Positions 7,843 to 16,509 of a DNA stretch of 64,000 nt are shown in pieces. Each line of letters opens with the position of its first letter. Position 1 is the first letter of the stretch. Source of the DNA: Aliarcobacter faecis (GTDB lineage: Bacteria; Campylobacterota; Campylobacteria; Campylobacterales; Arcobacteraceae); NCBI RefSeq assembly GCF_013201705.1, contig NZ_CP053837.1, positions 1,860,001-1,924,000 on the forward strand, read 5' to 3'. A model generated the notes under the pieces. It had not been told where the DNA came from. It worked only from the letters and a program-made list of their open reading frames with translations, and ran no database searches. The translations under genes and the position numbers were made by a program.

Positions 7843-9840
7843 ATGAAAACAAATAATATTAAGCTTATAAAACTATCTTTAATATTAGCCCCATCTTTAA
7901 TATTTGCTCAAACAATTACTCTTGATGAAATTAGTGTAAAAGAGAAAAAAGAGACAAATACAAATACAGTAAATATTGATTTACAAAAAGTAGAACAACA
8001 CCAAGAAAACTCTCTTACAGAGATGTTAAAAAACAACTCTTCAATAGAGATTGGTGGTGGTGCAAAAAATGCACAAAGGATATATTTAAGAGGTATTGAA
8101 AGCTCAAACCTAAATATTTCACTCGATGGAGCAAAGCAAGGGAAAAATATGTTTCAACATAGAGGAAATGAATTAGGGGTTAGTCCTGAATTACTAAAAG
8201 TTGTAGATATCAAAACATCTACTGACGCTTCAAAGAGTGGAGCTTTGGGTGGAAGTATAAATATGACTACAAAAGATGCACAAGATTTTGTTAAAAATGG
8301 AAAAAATCATGGGACAGTTTTTAAAGCTGGTTATAATACAAATGCTGAACAAAAACTAGGAAATGCAACTGCATATTCAGTTTTTAATGAAAATTTAGGA
8401 GCATATGTAAGTATTGGTGGAGTAAATAGTGAGAATTACGAAAATGGAGCAGGAGATAAAGTTTTAGCAACTGGATATAAAGATAGAGATTATCTATTTA
8501 AACTAAGTTTATTAGATACAAAAAACAATGATTTAAGAGCAACTATTAGTCAAAATGAAAACAATGGAATATATCAGTGGGGACAAGCTGGAAGTGATGT
8601 TGGATTAAATACTGACCCATCAAAACTTGAAAAGATAGTAATGACAACAACAAACTATGCTTTAAATCACAACTACAATCCAAATGATTTACTAAACTTA
8701 GAAACAAATCTAAACTTTAGTGAAGTAAAAATTGATAGAAAAACACAAAATAAAGATTATAAAAATGATACTTTTGGTTTAAAAGTACAAAATCATTTTG
8801 ATTTTGATGTATCTTCTTGGGAAAACAAAATTTCTCTTGGAGTTGATTATTCAAAAGAATATGGAAAAGGAAGTTTTGACCCACATAATTTGGATAAAGC
8901 AATTACAAAATATTCCGATGTAAACTCAAAAAATCAGGCTATATTTTTACAAGGTAGAACAAAAATTTCTGATTTAGGGATTGATTATGGATTAAGATTT
9001 GATGATTACAGTTTTGAAACTGGATTTGGAAAAGCAACAGGAGATACATTTTCACCAAATATCGGACTTGATTATGCTATCACAGATAACTCTTTAATTT
9101 ATGCAAACTACGGACAAGCAAGTAGAATGGGTGGAATTATACCATTTACTTGGATGACAAATATCAAAAAAGATACACAATATTCATCAAAACTTGATCC
9201 TGAAAAATCAAAAAGATATGAAGCTGGATACAAATATGAAAAAAGAGATACATTATTAAATGATGATTATTTAAGTTTCAATGCAAATGTATTTAAAACT
9301 AAAATTAAAGATGTAATAATAGCAAAAGCTACAAATGGTGGAAGTGGAGAAGGTGGAAGAACTTTGGTTGATATTTTCAATGCTTCAAATGAGTTTGAAT
9401 CAAAAGGTTATGAATTGAAATTATCTTATGCTTATGATATTTTTCAAACTGCTTTAGGATTTACAAAAGTTAAAACAAATACTATAAATGATGATTCTGG
9501 TATTGTACCTGGAGTTGATGAGTCTATAACTCTAAGAAGAATTGGAGCTTATGATAGTGATAAATTTGTTTGGAATGTTGGAATTGAACCTATGAAAAAC
9601 TTAGTTTTTGATTATACTTTAAATGCTGTTGGTGGAATAGATAATCCTGTTGTAAGAGGTGGTTATACAACACATGATGTTAATATGAAATATGATATAA
9701 ATTCTGATTGGACTATATTTTTAGCTGTTAATAACTTAACAAATAAAGATTATGGAAAACATACAACTTTAGATAGAAATGGCGAATATAGACACGAAAT
9801 GGGAAGAGATTATAGATTTGCTCTAAAATATGAGTTTTAA
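7843..9840 (+). CDS. TonB-dependent outer membrane receptor (heme/iron type)
   Basis: A 665-residue outer membrane receptor. The longest open frame begins at 7777, but the ATG at 7843 has AAAAGGA in place and a proper signal peptide (MKTNNIKLIKLSLILAPSLI, cleavage after FAQ), while the longer form would run through the operators. A TonB box-like ITLDEISV follows, then the plug domain (about residues 45-150, with YLRGIESSNLNISLDGAKQG and GALGGSINM) and a beta barrel ending in FALKYEF with terminal phenylalanine. The plug segment MFQHRGNELGVSPELLK resembles heme and hemoglobin receptors, but the classical FRAP/NPNL barrel motifs are not obvious, so the ligand is left open. Twin palindromes upstream suggest dedicated repression. 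Confidence 0.88.
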   Translation: MKTNNIKLIKLSLILAPSLIFAQTITLDEISVKEKKETNTNTVNIDLQKVEQHQENSLTEMLKNNSSIEIGGGAKNAQRIYLRGIESSNLNISLDGAKQGKNMFQHRGNELGVSPELLKVVDIKTSTDASKSGALGGSINMTTKDAQDFVKNGKNHGTVFKAGYNTNAEQKLGNATAYSVFNENLGAYVSIGGVNSENYENGAGDKVLATGYKDRDYLFKLSLLDTKNNDLRATISQNENNGIYQWGQAGSDVGLNTDPSKLEKIVMTTTNYALNHNYNPNDLLNLETNLNFSEVKIDRKTQNKDYKNDTFGLKVQNHFDFDVSSWENKISLGVDYSKEYGKGSFDPHNLDKAITKYSDVNSKNQAIFLQGRTKISDLGIDYGLRFDDYSFETGFGKATGDTFSPNIGLDYAITDNSLIYANYGQASRMGGIIPFTWMTNIKKDTQYSSKLDPEKSKRYEAGYKYEKRDTLLNDDYLSFNANVFKTKIKDVIIAKATNGGSGEGGRTLVDIFNASNEFESKGYELKLSYAYDIFQTALGFTKVKTNTINDDSGIVPGVDESITLRRIGAYDSDKFVWNVGIEPMKNLVFDYTLNAVGGIDNPVVRGGYTTHDVNMKYDINSDWTIFLAVNNLTNKDYGKHTTLDRNGEYRHEMGRDYRFALKYEF

Positions 9841-9844
9841 TTTA

Positions 9845-9873
9845 TTATAAATAAGGTCTAACCTTATTTATAA
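9845..9873. terminator. Hairpin after the TonB receptor gene
   Basis: A perfect 13-bp inverted repeat (arms 9845-9857 and 9861-9873, core AATAAGGT / ACCTTATT, three-base loop) begins four bases after the stop codon. A clear U tract is missing, so it may be a weak terminator or an mRNA-stabilising end structure. Confidence 0.55.
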
Positions 9874-9900
9874 ACTCTAAATCTACCATTTAAACTAAAA

Positions 9901-10118
9901 AATTGTATAGTTCAATCTTAAACAAATGAGTACAAGTTTAGGTTTTAACAAAGACTTGGCTTAAAAAATCACACAAATAAAAGTATTGAAGATATTAGTA
10001 AGTATAATAATTGTATAGTTCAATCTTAAACAAATGAGTACAAGTTTAGGTTTTAACAAAGACTTGGCTTAAAAAATCACACAAATAAAAGTATTGAAGA
10101 TATTAGTAAGTATAATAA
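9901..10118. repeat. Exact 108-bp tandem duplication in the promoter region of the ABC exporter operon
   Basis: The unit at 9901-10008 is repeated base for base at 10009-10116, with two more matching bases after it. Each unit ends in AAGTATAAT, so each copy carries a -10 box (10003-10008 and 10111-10116). Each unit also contains an imperfect inverted repeat TAAAC...GTTTA that could be an operator. No open frame of useful length lies in the unit. The whole 9841-10163 gap therefore holds a terminator hairpin, this duplication and the leader of the next operon, and nothing else that I can see. Confidence 0.95.
10111..10116 (+). promoter_or_regulatory. Proximal -10 box of the YbhGFSR-like operon
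   Basis: TATAAT, 48 bases before the start codon at 10164, at the end of the second copy of the 108-bp repeat. An identical box ends the first copy at 10003-10008, so the operon may have two tandem promoters. GAAGGA at about 10153-10158 is the ribosome binding site. Confidence 0.6.
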
Positions 10119-10163
10119 AAGAACATATATCTTATATTTTAAACTCATTTTTGAAGGATTAAT

Positions 10164-11141
10164 ATGAAAAAGAAAATAATTATAACCTTAGCCATTTTAA
10201 TATTTGTTTTAATATCATGGAAAATATATAATGAGTTCTTTATAAATAAAGAAAGTCAAACAAAATATTATGGAAACATTGATAAAAGAACTGTAAAATT
10301 GGGCTTTAGATTTACAGGTAAAATAGAAGATATAAAAAAAGATGAAGGGCAAAATGTATCAAAAGATGAAATTTTAGTAACTTTAGAAAATCAAAATTTA
10401 AAAGAGCAATTAAAAGAACTTGAGGCAAAGTTAGAGTCTTCAAATTTTGAATTACAAAAGTTAAAAACTGGTTTTAGAAAGGAAGAGATTTCTCAAGCAA
10501 AAGCCAATTTTGAAGAAGCAAAAATGAGTCTAGCAAAAACAACTGATACATATACAAGACAAAAAGAGTTATATAAAACAAAATCTGTTTCAGAACAAAG
10601 TTTTATACTTTCTGAACTCAGTTATAAACAATCCTTTGCTACTTTAGAAAAAGCAAAAGCTAATTATGAACTACTAAAAAATGGTTATAGAATTGAAGAT
10701 GTACAAATACAAGAATCAAATATCAAAGTTTTAGAAGCACAAATAGAGAAACTAAAAGTTGATTTAAAAGATACAATAATTACCTCTCCTGTTAATGGTA
10801 CAATTCTTTCAAGATATAAAGAAATTGGTTCAATTACAAATCCAAGTGAAACTGTTTTAGAAATAGCAAAAAGTGATGAATTATGGGTTAGAGCCTATAT
10901 TGATGAGAAGAGATTAGGAGATATAAAAACTGGACTTGAAATATTGGTTTTTAGTGATTCAAGAAAAGAGCCATATAATGGATATATTTCTTTCATTTCA
11001 CCTATAGCTGAGTTCACTCCAAAAAATATAGAGACTCAAGAGTTAAGAGCAGATTTGGTTTATAGTTTTAGAGTGATTATAAAAAACTTTGATGATAAAC
11101 TAAAACAAGGAATGCCTGTAACTTTAGAAGTAGCAAAATAA
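10164..11141 (+). CDS. HlyD-family membrane fusion protein (YbhG-like)
   Basis: A 325-residue periplasmic adaptor. One N-terminal membrane anchor (residues about 4-22) is followed by a lipoyl/barrel-sandwich half (GNIDKRTVKLGFRFTGKIED), a long coiled coil (about residues 75-200, with LKELEAKLESSNFELQKLK), the second lipoyl half (TIITSPVNGTILSRY) and a beta-barrel domain. Length and order match E. coli YbhG (about 330 residues), which works with the YbhFSR ABC exporter in drug and ion efflux. The ATPase gene follows after one base. Substrate unknown. Confidence 0.88.
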   Translation: MKKKIIITLAILIFVLISWKIYNEFFINKESQTKYYGNIDKRTVKLGFRFTGKIEDIKKDEGQNVSKDEILVTLENQNLKEQLKELEAKLESSNFELQKLKTGFRKEEISQAKANFEEAKMSLAKTTDTYTRQKELYKTKSVSEQSFILSELSYKQSFATLEKAKANYELLKNGYRIEDVQIQESNIKVLEAQIEKLKVDLKDTIITSPVNGTILSRYKEIGSITNPSETVLEIAKSDELWVRAYIDEKRLGDIKTGLEILVFSDSRKEPYNGYISFISPIAEFTPKNIETQELRADLVYSFRVIIKNFDDKLKQGMPVTLEVAK

Positions 11142-11142
11142 A

Positions 11143-12843
11143 ATGCAAATAATAAAAGCTTTAAAACTTGAAAAAAACTTTATCAATAATAAAGCTATAA
11201 AAAGTATAGATTTTTCAATCTCTAGTGGGAAAATCACAGGTCTTGTAGGACCTGATGGAGCAGGAAAAACTACCCTTATTAGAATGCTTACAGGTTTATT
11301 AAAACCTAGCTTTGGAAAACTTGAAGTTTTGGGTTATCAAATGCCAAACACAACAAGTGAATTTTTACAACAAATAGGATATATGCCACAAAAATTTGGT
11401 TTATATGAAGATTTAAGTATCTATGAAAACCTTAGTCTTTATGGAAATTTACAAGGTGTTGAGAACTTACAAGAGAGAATAGATGAACTTTTGGAATTTA
11501 CTTCACTAAAACCTTTTAAAGATAGATTAACAGGAAAGCTCTCTGGCGGAATGAAACAAAAAGTTGGACTTGCTTGTGCTTTGATAAAAAAGCCAAAACT
11601 TCTTTTACTTGATGAACCAGGTGTTGGAGTTGATCCTATTTCTAGAATAGATTTATGGAAAATGGTACAAGAGTTATTAAAAGATGATATTGCAGTAGTT
11701 TGGAGCACCTCTTATCTTGATGAAGCTGATATGTGTGATGAAGTTATCTTACTAAATGAAGGAGATTGTCTATATCAAGGAACTCCAAAAGAGTTTAGAC
11801 AAAATATGAAGAATAGAGTTTTTTTAGTAAGTGGAGAGTTTTATAAAAAAAGAGATGCTCTTACAAAAATATTGGAACAAAAAGAGGTATTAGATGCCGT
11901 TTTAGTTGGTGCAAAAATAAGAGTAAATCTTCTTAAAAATGAGTTTTTACCAAAAGAGATTATCCAAACTTTAGGAAATAGTATAAAAATAGAAGAGGTT
12001 GAACCAATATTTGAAGACTCTTTTGTTGATATTTTAAATGTAAAAACAAAACCCTACTCAAAACTTGTGGAGAATATGAAATTTCAGGAAAAATCAGAGA
12101 AAAAGTTAATCGAAGCAAAAAATTTAACTAAAAAGTTTGGTGATTTTATAGCAACAGACAATATAGATTTTGAGATAGGAAATGGTGAAATATTTGGATT
12201 TTTAGGACCAAATGGTGCTGGGAAATCTACAACTTTTAAGATGCTTTGTGGACTTTTAACTCCAACTTTTGGAACAGCAAAAGTTTTGGGCGAAGATTTA
12301 TATAAATCAAAATCAACTATACGAACTTCTATTGGATATATGGCTCAAAAGTTCTCATTATATGGAAATTTATCAATAAAAGATAATTTAGAGTTTTTTG
12401 CAGGAGTTTATGGAATAGAAAAAGAGTTACGAGATAAAAAAATAAAAGAGATTATAGAGATATTTGATTTTAAAAACTATCTAAAAATGAATGCACAAAT
12501 TTTACCTCTTGGTATAAAACAAAGACTTGCCCTAGCTTGTTCAGTAATTCACGAACCAAAAGTTCTATTTTTAGATGAACCAACCTCTGGAGTTGATCCA
12601 ATAACTAGAAAAGAGTTTTGGACACACATAAATAGTTTGGTAAAAAAAGGAGTTTCTATTATGGTAACTACTCACTTTATGGATGAAGCTGAATATTGTG
12701 ACAAAATAATGCTAATTTATAAGGGTAAAAATATAGCAAGTGGAACTCCAGACGAGTTAAAAGCACTTGTAGGGGAGAATGCCTCAATGCAAGATGCATT
12801 TATAACTTTAGTTACAAAATATGATAAAGAAGATATAAAATGA
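11143..12843 (+). CDS. ABC transporter with two fused ATPase domains (YbhF-like)
   Basis: A 566-residue protein with two complete nucleotide-binding domains. Domain 1 (about 1-235) has Walker A GPDGAGKTT, signature LSGGMKQKVGLA and Walker B LLLLDEPGVGVDP. Domain 2 (about 325-566) has GPNGAGKST, the signature-position sequence LPLGIKQRLALA, and VLFLDEPTSGVDP. The second signature reads PLG in place of the usual SGG, as is common in asymmetric ABC pairs, so one ATP site may be degenerate. Architecture and size match YbhF. It overlaps the following permease gene by four bases and energises export through the two permeases. Confidence 0.9.
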   Translation: MQIIKALKLEKNFINNKAIKSIDFSISSGKITGLVGPDGAGKTTLIRMLTGLLKPSFGKLEVLGYQMPNTTSEFLQQIGYMPQKFGLYEDLSIYENLSLYGNLQGVENLQERIDELLEFTSLKPFKDRLTGKLSGGMKQKVGLACALIKKPKLLLLDEPGVGVDPISRIDLWKMVQELLKDDIAVVWSTSYLDEADMCDEVILLNEGDCLYQGTPKEFRQNMKNRVFLVSGEFYKKRDALTKILEQKEVLDAVLVGAKIRVNLLKNEFLPKEIIQTLGNSIKIEEVEPIFEDSFVDILNVKTKPYSKLVENMKFQEKSEKKLIEAKNLTKKFGDFIATDNIDFEIGNGEIFGFLGPNGAGKSTTFKMLCGLLTPTFGTAKVLGEDLYKSKSTIRTSIGYMAQKFSLYGNLSIKDNLEFFAGVYGIEKELRDKKIKEIIEIFDFKNYLKMNAQILPLGIKQRLALACSVIHEPKVLFLDEPTSGVDPITRKEFWTHINSLVKKGVSIMVTTHFMDEAEYCDKIMLIYKGKNIASGTPDELKALVGENASMQDAFITLVTKYDKEDIK

Positions 12844-13928
12844 ATTTTAGAAGATTAAAAAGCCTTCTATTAAAAGAGACTTTACAAATTTTTAGAGATC
12901 CAAGTTCAATTCTAATAGCATTTATTTTACCTTTAATTTTACTTTTTTTAATGGGTTATGCTGTTAGTCTTGATGCAAATAAAATCCCCATATCAATAGT
13001 TTCAAAAAGTGAAAATCAAGCTTCAAATACTTTAATAAACTCTTTTGTTGTTTCAAAATATTTTGATGTAAATTTAAGTAAAAATAAAGATTTTGAAATA
13101 GAAGCTATGCAAAAAGGAGAGATAAAAGCCATTTTAAGTATAGAGAATGATTTTGGAATTGATGAAAAATATAATATCCAAGTAATTACAGATGGAACAG
13201 AGCCAAATAGTGCAGGACTTATACAAAATTATGCAAATGGAGTAGTAAAACTTTGGGCAAAAAAGAATAATATTGTACAAGATGATGCTATAAAAGTAGT
13301 TTCAAGATATTGGTTTAATCCACCAATTTTAAGTAGATATTTTTTAATCCCTGGTTCAATCGCTATTGTGATGACTTTAATTGGTATTTTATTAACAGCT
13401 TTAATTGTTGCTAGAGAGTGGGAAAGAGGAACTATGGAAGCTATTATGGCAACTCCAGCAACAATTTCTGAAATTATTTTAGGGAAAATTATCCCCTATT
13501 TTGCTCTTGGAATGCTCTCTATGCTTTTATGTTTTGTTGTAGCATATTTTTGGTATGAGATACCATTTATTGGAAGCTTTTTTATGCTTATAGTTATAAG
13601 TTCAATATATTTAATCTCCTCTTTGATGATAGGATTAACTATTTCAACTTTAGCTAAAAACCAATTTGTAGCAGCTCAAATCTCTCTAATTGCAGGGTTT
13701 TTACCCTCTTTTTTACTTTCTGGTTTTCTATTTGAAATAGATAATATGCCTCAATGGTTACAAATTGTTACTTTGATTGTCCCTGCTAGATATTTTGTTG
13801 AGTCCCTACAAACAATATTTTTAGTGGGAAATATCTATGAAATATTTATCGTAGATATCTTTGCTATGCTTGTTGTAAGTACGATATTTTTTATTATAGT
13901 TCTTAAAAAACTTAAAAAGGATTTATAG
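12840..13928 (+). CDS. ABC-2 type permease (YbhS-like)
   Basis: A 362-residue membrane subunit of the ABC-2 type. One N-terminal helix (about 25-45), a large extracytoplasmic loop (about 46-175), then five helices in the C-terminal half. The conserved ABC-2 segment AREWERGTMEAIMATPAT lies after the second helix and contacts the ATPase. Size and order are those of YbhS. It overlaps the ATPase gene by four bases and shares its last base with the next gene's start. Confidence 0.9.
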   Translation: MNFRRLKSLLLKETLQIFRDPSSILIAFILPLILLFLMGYAVSLDANKIPISIVSKSENQASNTLINSFVVSKYFDVNLSKNKDFEIEAMQKGEIKAILSIENDFGIDEKYNIQVITDGTEPNSAGLIQNYANGVVKLWAKKNNIVQDDAIKVVSRYWFNPPILSRYFLIPGSIAIVMTLIGILLTALIVAREWERGTMEAIMATPATISEIILGKIIPYFALGMLSMLLCFVVAYFWYEIPFIGSFFMLIVISSIYLISSLMIGLTISTLAKNQFVAAQISLIAGFLPSFLLSGFLFEIDNMPQWLQIVTLIVPARYFVESLQTIFLVGNIYEIFIVDIFAMLVVSTIFFIIVLKKLKKDL

Positions 13929-15019
13929 TGTTCAAAAGATTATTAGCTCTAATAAAAAAAGAGTTTTTATCTATAAAAAATGATAAAAAAAGCTTAATTG
14001 TCGTTGTAATTCCACCTATTTTTCAAGTTTTGATATTCTCTTTTGCTGCAACTTTAGAAGTTAAAAATATAGATTTAATAATCTTAAATCAAGATAGTAG
14101 CAAAACTAGTCAAGAGCTAGTTCGAAATTTTGAAGGTTCAACTAGAATAAAATCTCTTACTTTTGTGAAAAGTTATGAAGAGGGAAAAGAGCTAATCAAT
14201 ACTCAAAAAGCTATCGCATTTATAGTTATCCCCAATGATTTTGTAAAAAATCTTCAACAACAAAATGCAAATATTCAACTAATTTTAGACGGAAGAAAAT
14301 CAAATACAGCTCAAGTGGTAGAGGGTTATATAAATCAAATTATCCTAAACTACTTTAAAAAAGAGGAGCATTTTTCTAAAATTAATATCATTCCACGAAC
14401 TTTTTATAACCCAAATTTAGATAATTTTTGGTGGATAATTCCAAGTCTATTTGGCTCAATTACTATGGTTGTTGCTATGCTTTTAACATCTTTATCAATA
14501 GCAAGAGAACGAGAGCTAGGTACTTTTGAACAGATTTTAGTATCTCCTCTAAACTCATTTGAAATACTTTTAGGAAAACTCTTACCAGCACTATTTATAA
14601 GTATTTTAGAATCAACACTTATACTATTTTTTGCTATTTTTATTTTTGGTATTCCTTTTAATGGCTCTTTTGGACTTTTGTATCTAAGTGTTTTTGTATT
14701 TTTATTTTCTATGTCGGGAGTTGGACTTTTTATCTCTGCTATTTCAAAAACCCAACAACAAGCTATTTTAGGAAGTTTTGTAGTATTACTTCCATCTTTT
14801 ATGCTTTCAGGTTTTGCAACTCCTATTTCAAATATGCCAAGTTGGTTGCAACCATTTACAGATTTTATTCCTTTAAAATATTATTTGGAGTTAATAAAAG
14901 GGATATTTCTAAAAGATATTAGTTTTAGTATAGCTTTTACAAGTTTAGTTCCAATGTTTTTACTTGGTGTTGTATCTTTAGCTATTACTATCCTCTTTTT
15001 TAATAATAAAAGAGGATAG
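13928..15019 (+). CDS. ABC-2 type permease (YbhR-like)
   Basis: Second permease of the exporter, 363 residues, with the same layout as its neighbour: N-terminal helix, extracytoplasmic domain and five C-terminal helices, with the ARERELGTFEQILVSPL segment facing the ATPase. It starts with GTG, which overlaps the previous stop codon, with AAAGGA just upstream. The pair YbhS/YbhR probably forms a heterodimeric channel. The 3' end of the gene lies within a long inverted repeat. Confidence 0.9.
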   Translation: MFKRLLALIKKEFLSIKNDKKSLIVVVIPPIFQVLIFSFAATLEVKNIDLIILNQDSSKTSQELVRNFEGSTRIKSLTFVKSYEEGKELINTQKAIAFIVIPNDFVKNLQQQNANIQLILDGRKSNTAQVVEGYINQIILNYFKKEEHFSKINIIPRTFYNPNLDNFWWIIPSLFGSITMVVAMLLTSLSIARERELGTFEQILVSPLNSFEILLGKLLPALFISILESTLILFFAIFIFGIPFNGSFGLLYLSVFVFLFSMSGVGLFISAISKTQQQAILGSFVVLLPSFMLSGFATPISNMPSWLQPFTDFIPLKYYLELIKGIFLKDISFSIAFTSLVPMFLLGVVSLAITILFFNNKRG

Positions 15020-15020
15020 T
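14987..15020. terminator. 13-bp inverted repeat between convergent genes
   Basis: ACTATCCTCTTTT at 14987-14999 and its exact reverse complement at 15008-15020 overlap the end of the YbhR-like gene and stop eight bases short of the end of the convergent efflux gene. There is no long U tract, but the hairpin is stable and well placed to separate the two transcripts. Confidence 0.55.
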
Positions 15021-15027
15021 TACAATC

Positions 15028-16089
15028 CTACCACTCAAACTGAAAAGTTGTATGAACTATTTTAAATTTCTCTTTTAAATTATGATTTATTCGATTTAAA
15101 ATCTCTTCATAATTTTGTAAATCTTTTTTGTCTATTTTTACATGAGCTGTCATATTATACATATCTTGAGTAATCTCCCAAATATGAATATCATGTAACT
15201 CTAAAACTTTTTCATTTTTTTCAATATATTCTTGAACCTCTTTTACATCAACAGGTGAGCTTTCAAGTAGAGTATTTGTAGAGTTTTTAAGTATATCTAT
15301 AGCCCATTTTAAAATTACAAGAGAGACTAAAACTGCTAAAATAATATCTATAAAATACCAAGAAGTATAGTAAATTACAATATAACCTACAATAATTGCA
15401 ACCGAAGATAAAGCATCACTTAACATATGAATAAATGCTGATTTTAAATTTATATTATCTTTATCCCCTTGCATTAAAATAATACCTGTAATAATATTTA
15501 CAATAAGCCCAATTATTGCAACAATCATTGCCATTTTTATATCAATAACTTGAGGATTTAAAAATCTTTCAACTGCTTCATAAACTATCCAAATTATTGA
15601 TAAAATAATAGTTATTCCATTTATAAAAGCAGCTAAAACTTCAATTCTATAATAGCCAAAAGTTTTAGAAATCGGTGCAACCTTACTTGCTATTATTATT
15701 GCAACAAGTGAAACAATCAAAGCAAAAGAGTGTGTAAACATATGAATTGCATCTGAAATAAGAGCTAATGAGTTTGATAAAAATCCATAAAAGAACTCTA
15801 CAAACATAGTTATCATTGTTATTGATAAAGCCCATTTTAAAACTTTTTTATCTGCACTTCTATGATCATGAGTATGTCCACATACTCCATGCTCATGACC
15901 ACAACTAACGGTATGATTATGAGAGTGTATATGCTCTTCTTTTTTTGTACTAAATACAAATTTTTGCTTTGAAGAATTATTTACAAAATTATGTTTATGC
16001 TCTTTATCATAGTTGTGATGATGATTATCTTCTTTACCTTTACCTAAAAATGGTTTATGATCATTTAATCCAAAATTACAATTTGCCAT
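15028..16089 (-). CDS. Cation diffusion facilitator metal exporter, DmeF-like
   Basis: A 353-residue CDF transporter (start at 16089 chosen because AAAGGGGAT precedes it; an ATG at 16110 would overlap the regulator gene). The first 90 residues are histidine-rich and cytoplasmic. Six helices follow. In helix 2 the metal site reads SDAIHMFTH, with histidine where zinc exporters of the ZnT/CzcD type have aspartate (HxxxD); HxxxH is the form seen in DmeF nickel/cobalt exporters. Helix 5 has HMLSD. The C-terminal domain (about 275-353) is the usual metal-sensing ferredoxin-like fold (ELHDIHIWEITQDMYNMTAH). It follows an RcnR-type regulator gene, the dmeRF arrangement. Metal choice (nickel or cobalt rather than zinc) is an inference. 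Confidence 0.85.
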   Translation of the reverse strand: MANCNFGLNDHKPFLGKGKEDNHHHNYDKEHKHNFVNNSSKQKFVFSTKKEEHIHSHNHTVSCGHEHGVCGHTHDHRSADKKVLKWALSITMITMFVEFFYGFLSNSLALISDAIHMFTHSFALIVSLVAIIIASKVAPISKTFGYYRIEVLAAFINGITIILSIIWIVYEAVERFLNPQVIDIKMAMIVAIIGLIVNIITGIILMQGDKDNINLKSAFIHMLSDALSSVAIIVGYIVIYYTSWYFIDIILAVLVSLVILKWAIDILKNSTNTLLESSPVDVKEVQEYIEKNEKVLELHDIHIWEITQDMYNMTAHVKIDKKDLQNYEEILNRINHNLKEKFKIVHTTFQFEW

Positions 16090-16099
16090 TTTATCCCCT

Positions 16100-16399
16100 T
16101 TATTTTCCATATACTTTTATAATCTCTAAAAGATTATCTATTTGTGCTTCTGCATCAGCAGAACTTCCATTTTTAATATTTTCTATCATATGCCCTTTTG
16201 CAAAGTGTTCTATGTATGAGTTTATCATTCCATTTACTGCACCTTTAATTGCTGTTAATTGCCTAATAATCTCATAAGGGTCATCTTCTAATTTTAAGTT
16301 TTCATCATTAAATCTATTTTTTAGTGAATGAACTTGCCCATGAATTCTATTTATTCTATTTTGTAATTTTTTTCGTTCTACATCACAACAATATGCCAT
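16100..16399 (-). CDS. RcnR/CsoR-family metal-sensing repressor (DmeR-like)
   Basis: A 99-residue all-helical repressor (start at 16399 has AAAGGAT upstream; the ATG at 16423 has none). LQNRINRIHGQVHSLKNR and LTAIKGAVNGMI are signatures of the RcnR/FrmR/CsoR family. The cysteine that most members have at the start of helix 2 is absent (the position reads DDPYEII), while two adjacent cysteines stand at the extreme N-terminus (MAYCC) and histidines are found in the second helix (SYIEHFAKGHMIE). The metal site is therefore unusual. The neighbour is a CDF exporter, so the protein probably derepresses it when metal is in excess. A matching operator lies just upstream. Confidence 0.85.
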   Translation of the reverse strand: MAYCCDVERKKLQNRINRIHGQVHSLKNRFNDENLKLEDDPYEIIRQLTAIKGAVNGMINSYIEHFAKGHMIENIKNGSSADAEAQIDNLLEIIKVYGK

Positions 16400-16423
16400 T
16401 CTTTTATCCTTTAAAATATTCAA

Positions 16424-16447
16424 TATACTATATAGGGGTATAGTATA
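16424..16447 (-). promoter_or_regulatory. Operator of the metal-efflux operon (A/T arms around a G tract)
   Basis: TATACTATA at 16424-16432 and TATAGTATA at 16439-16447 form a perfect inverted repeat around TAGGGG. Inverted A/T arms flanking a run of G is the operator type of RcnR/CsoR-family repressors. It overlaps the region where the -10 and -35 boxes of the repressor gene should be (start codon 16399), which fits autorepression. Confidence 0.7.
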
Positions 16448-16509
16448 ATAGAAAAGCTTAAAAAAAATTAACTTTTTATATTACAAGTGAAAATATTTAA
16501 ATAAAAATT

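Noticed and set aside
9901-10118. Reading the tandem duplication as a CRISPR array or mobile element
   Set aside because: There are only two adjacent identical 108-bp units without spacers, no transposase, and no terminal inverted repeats.
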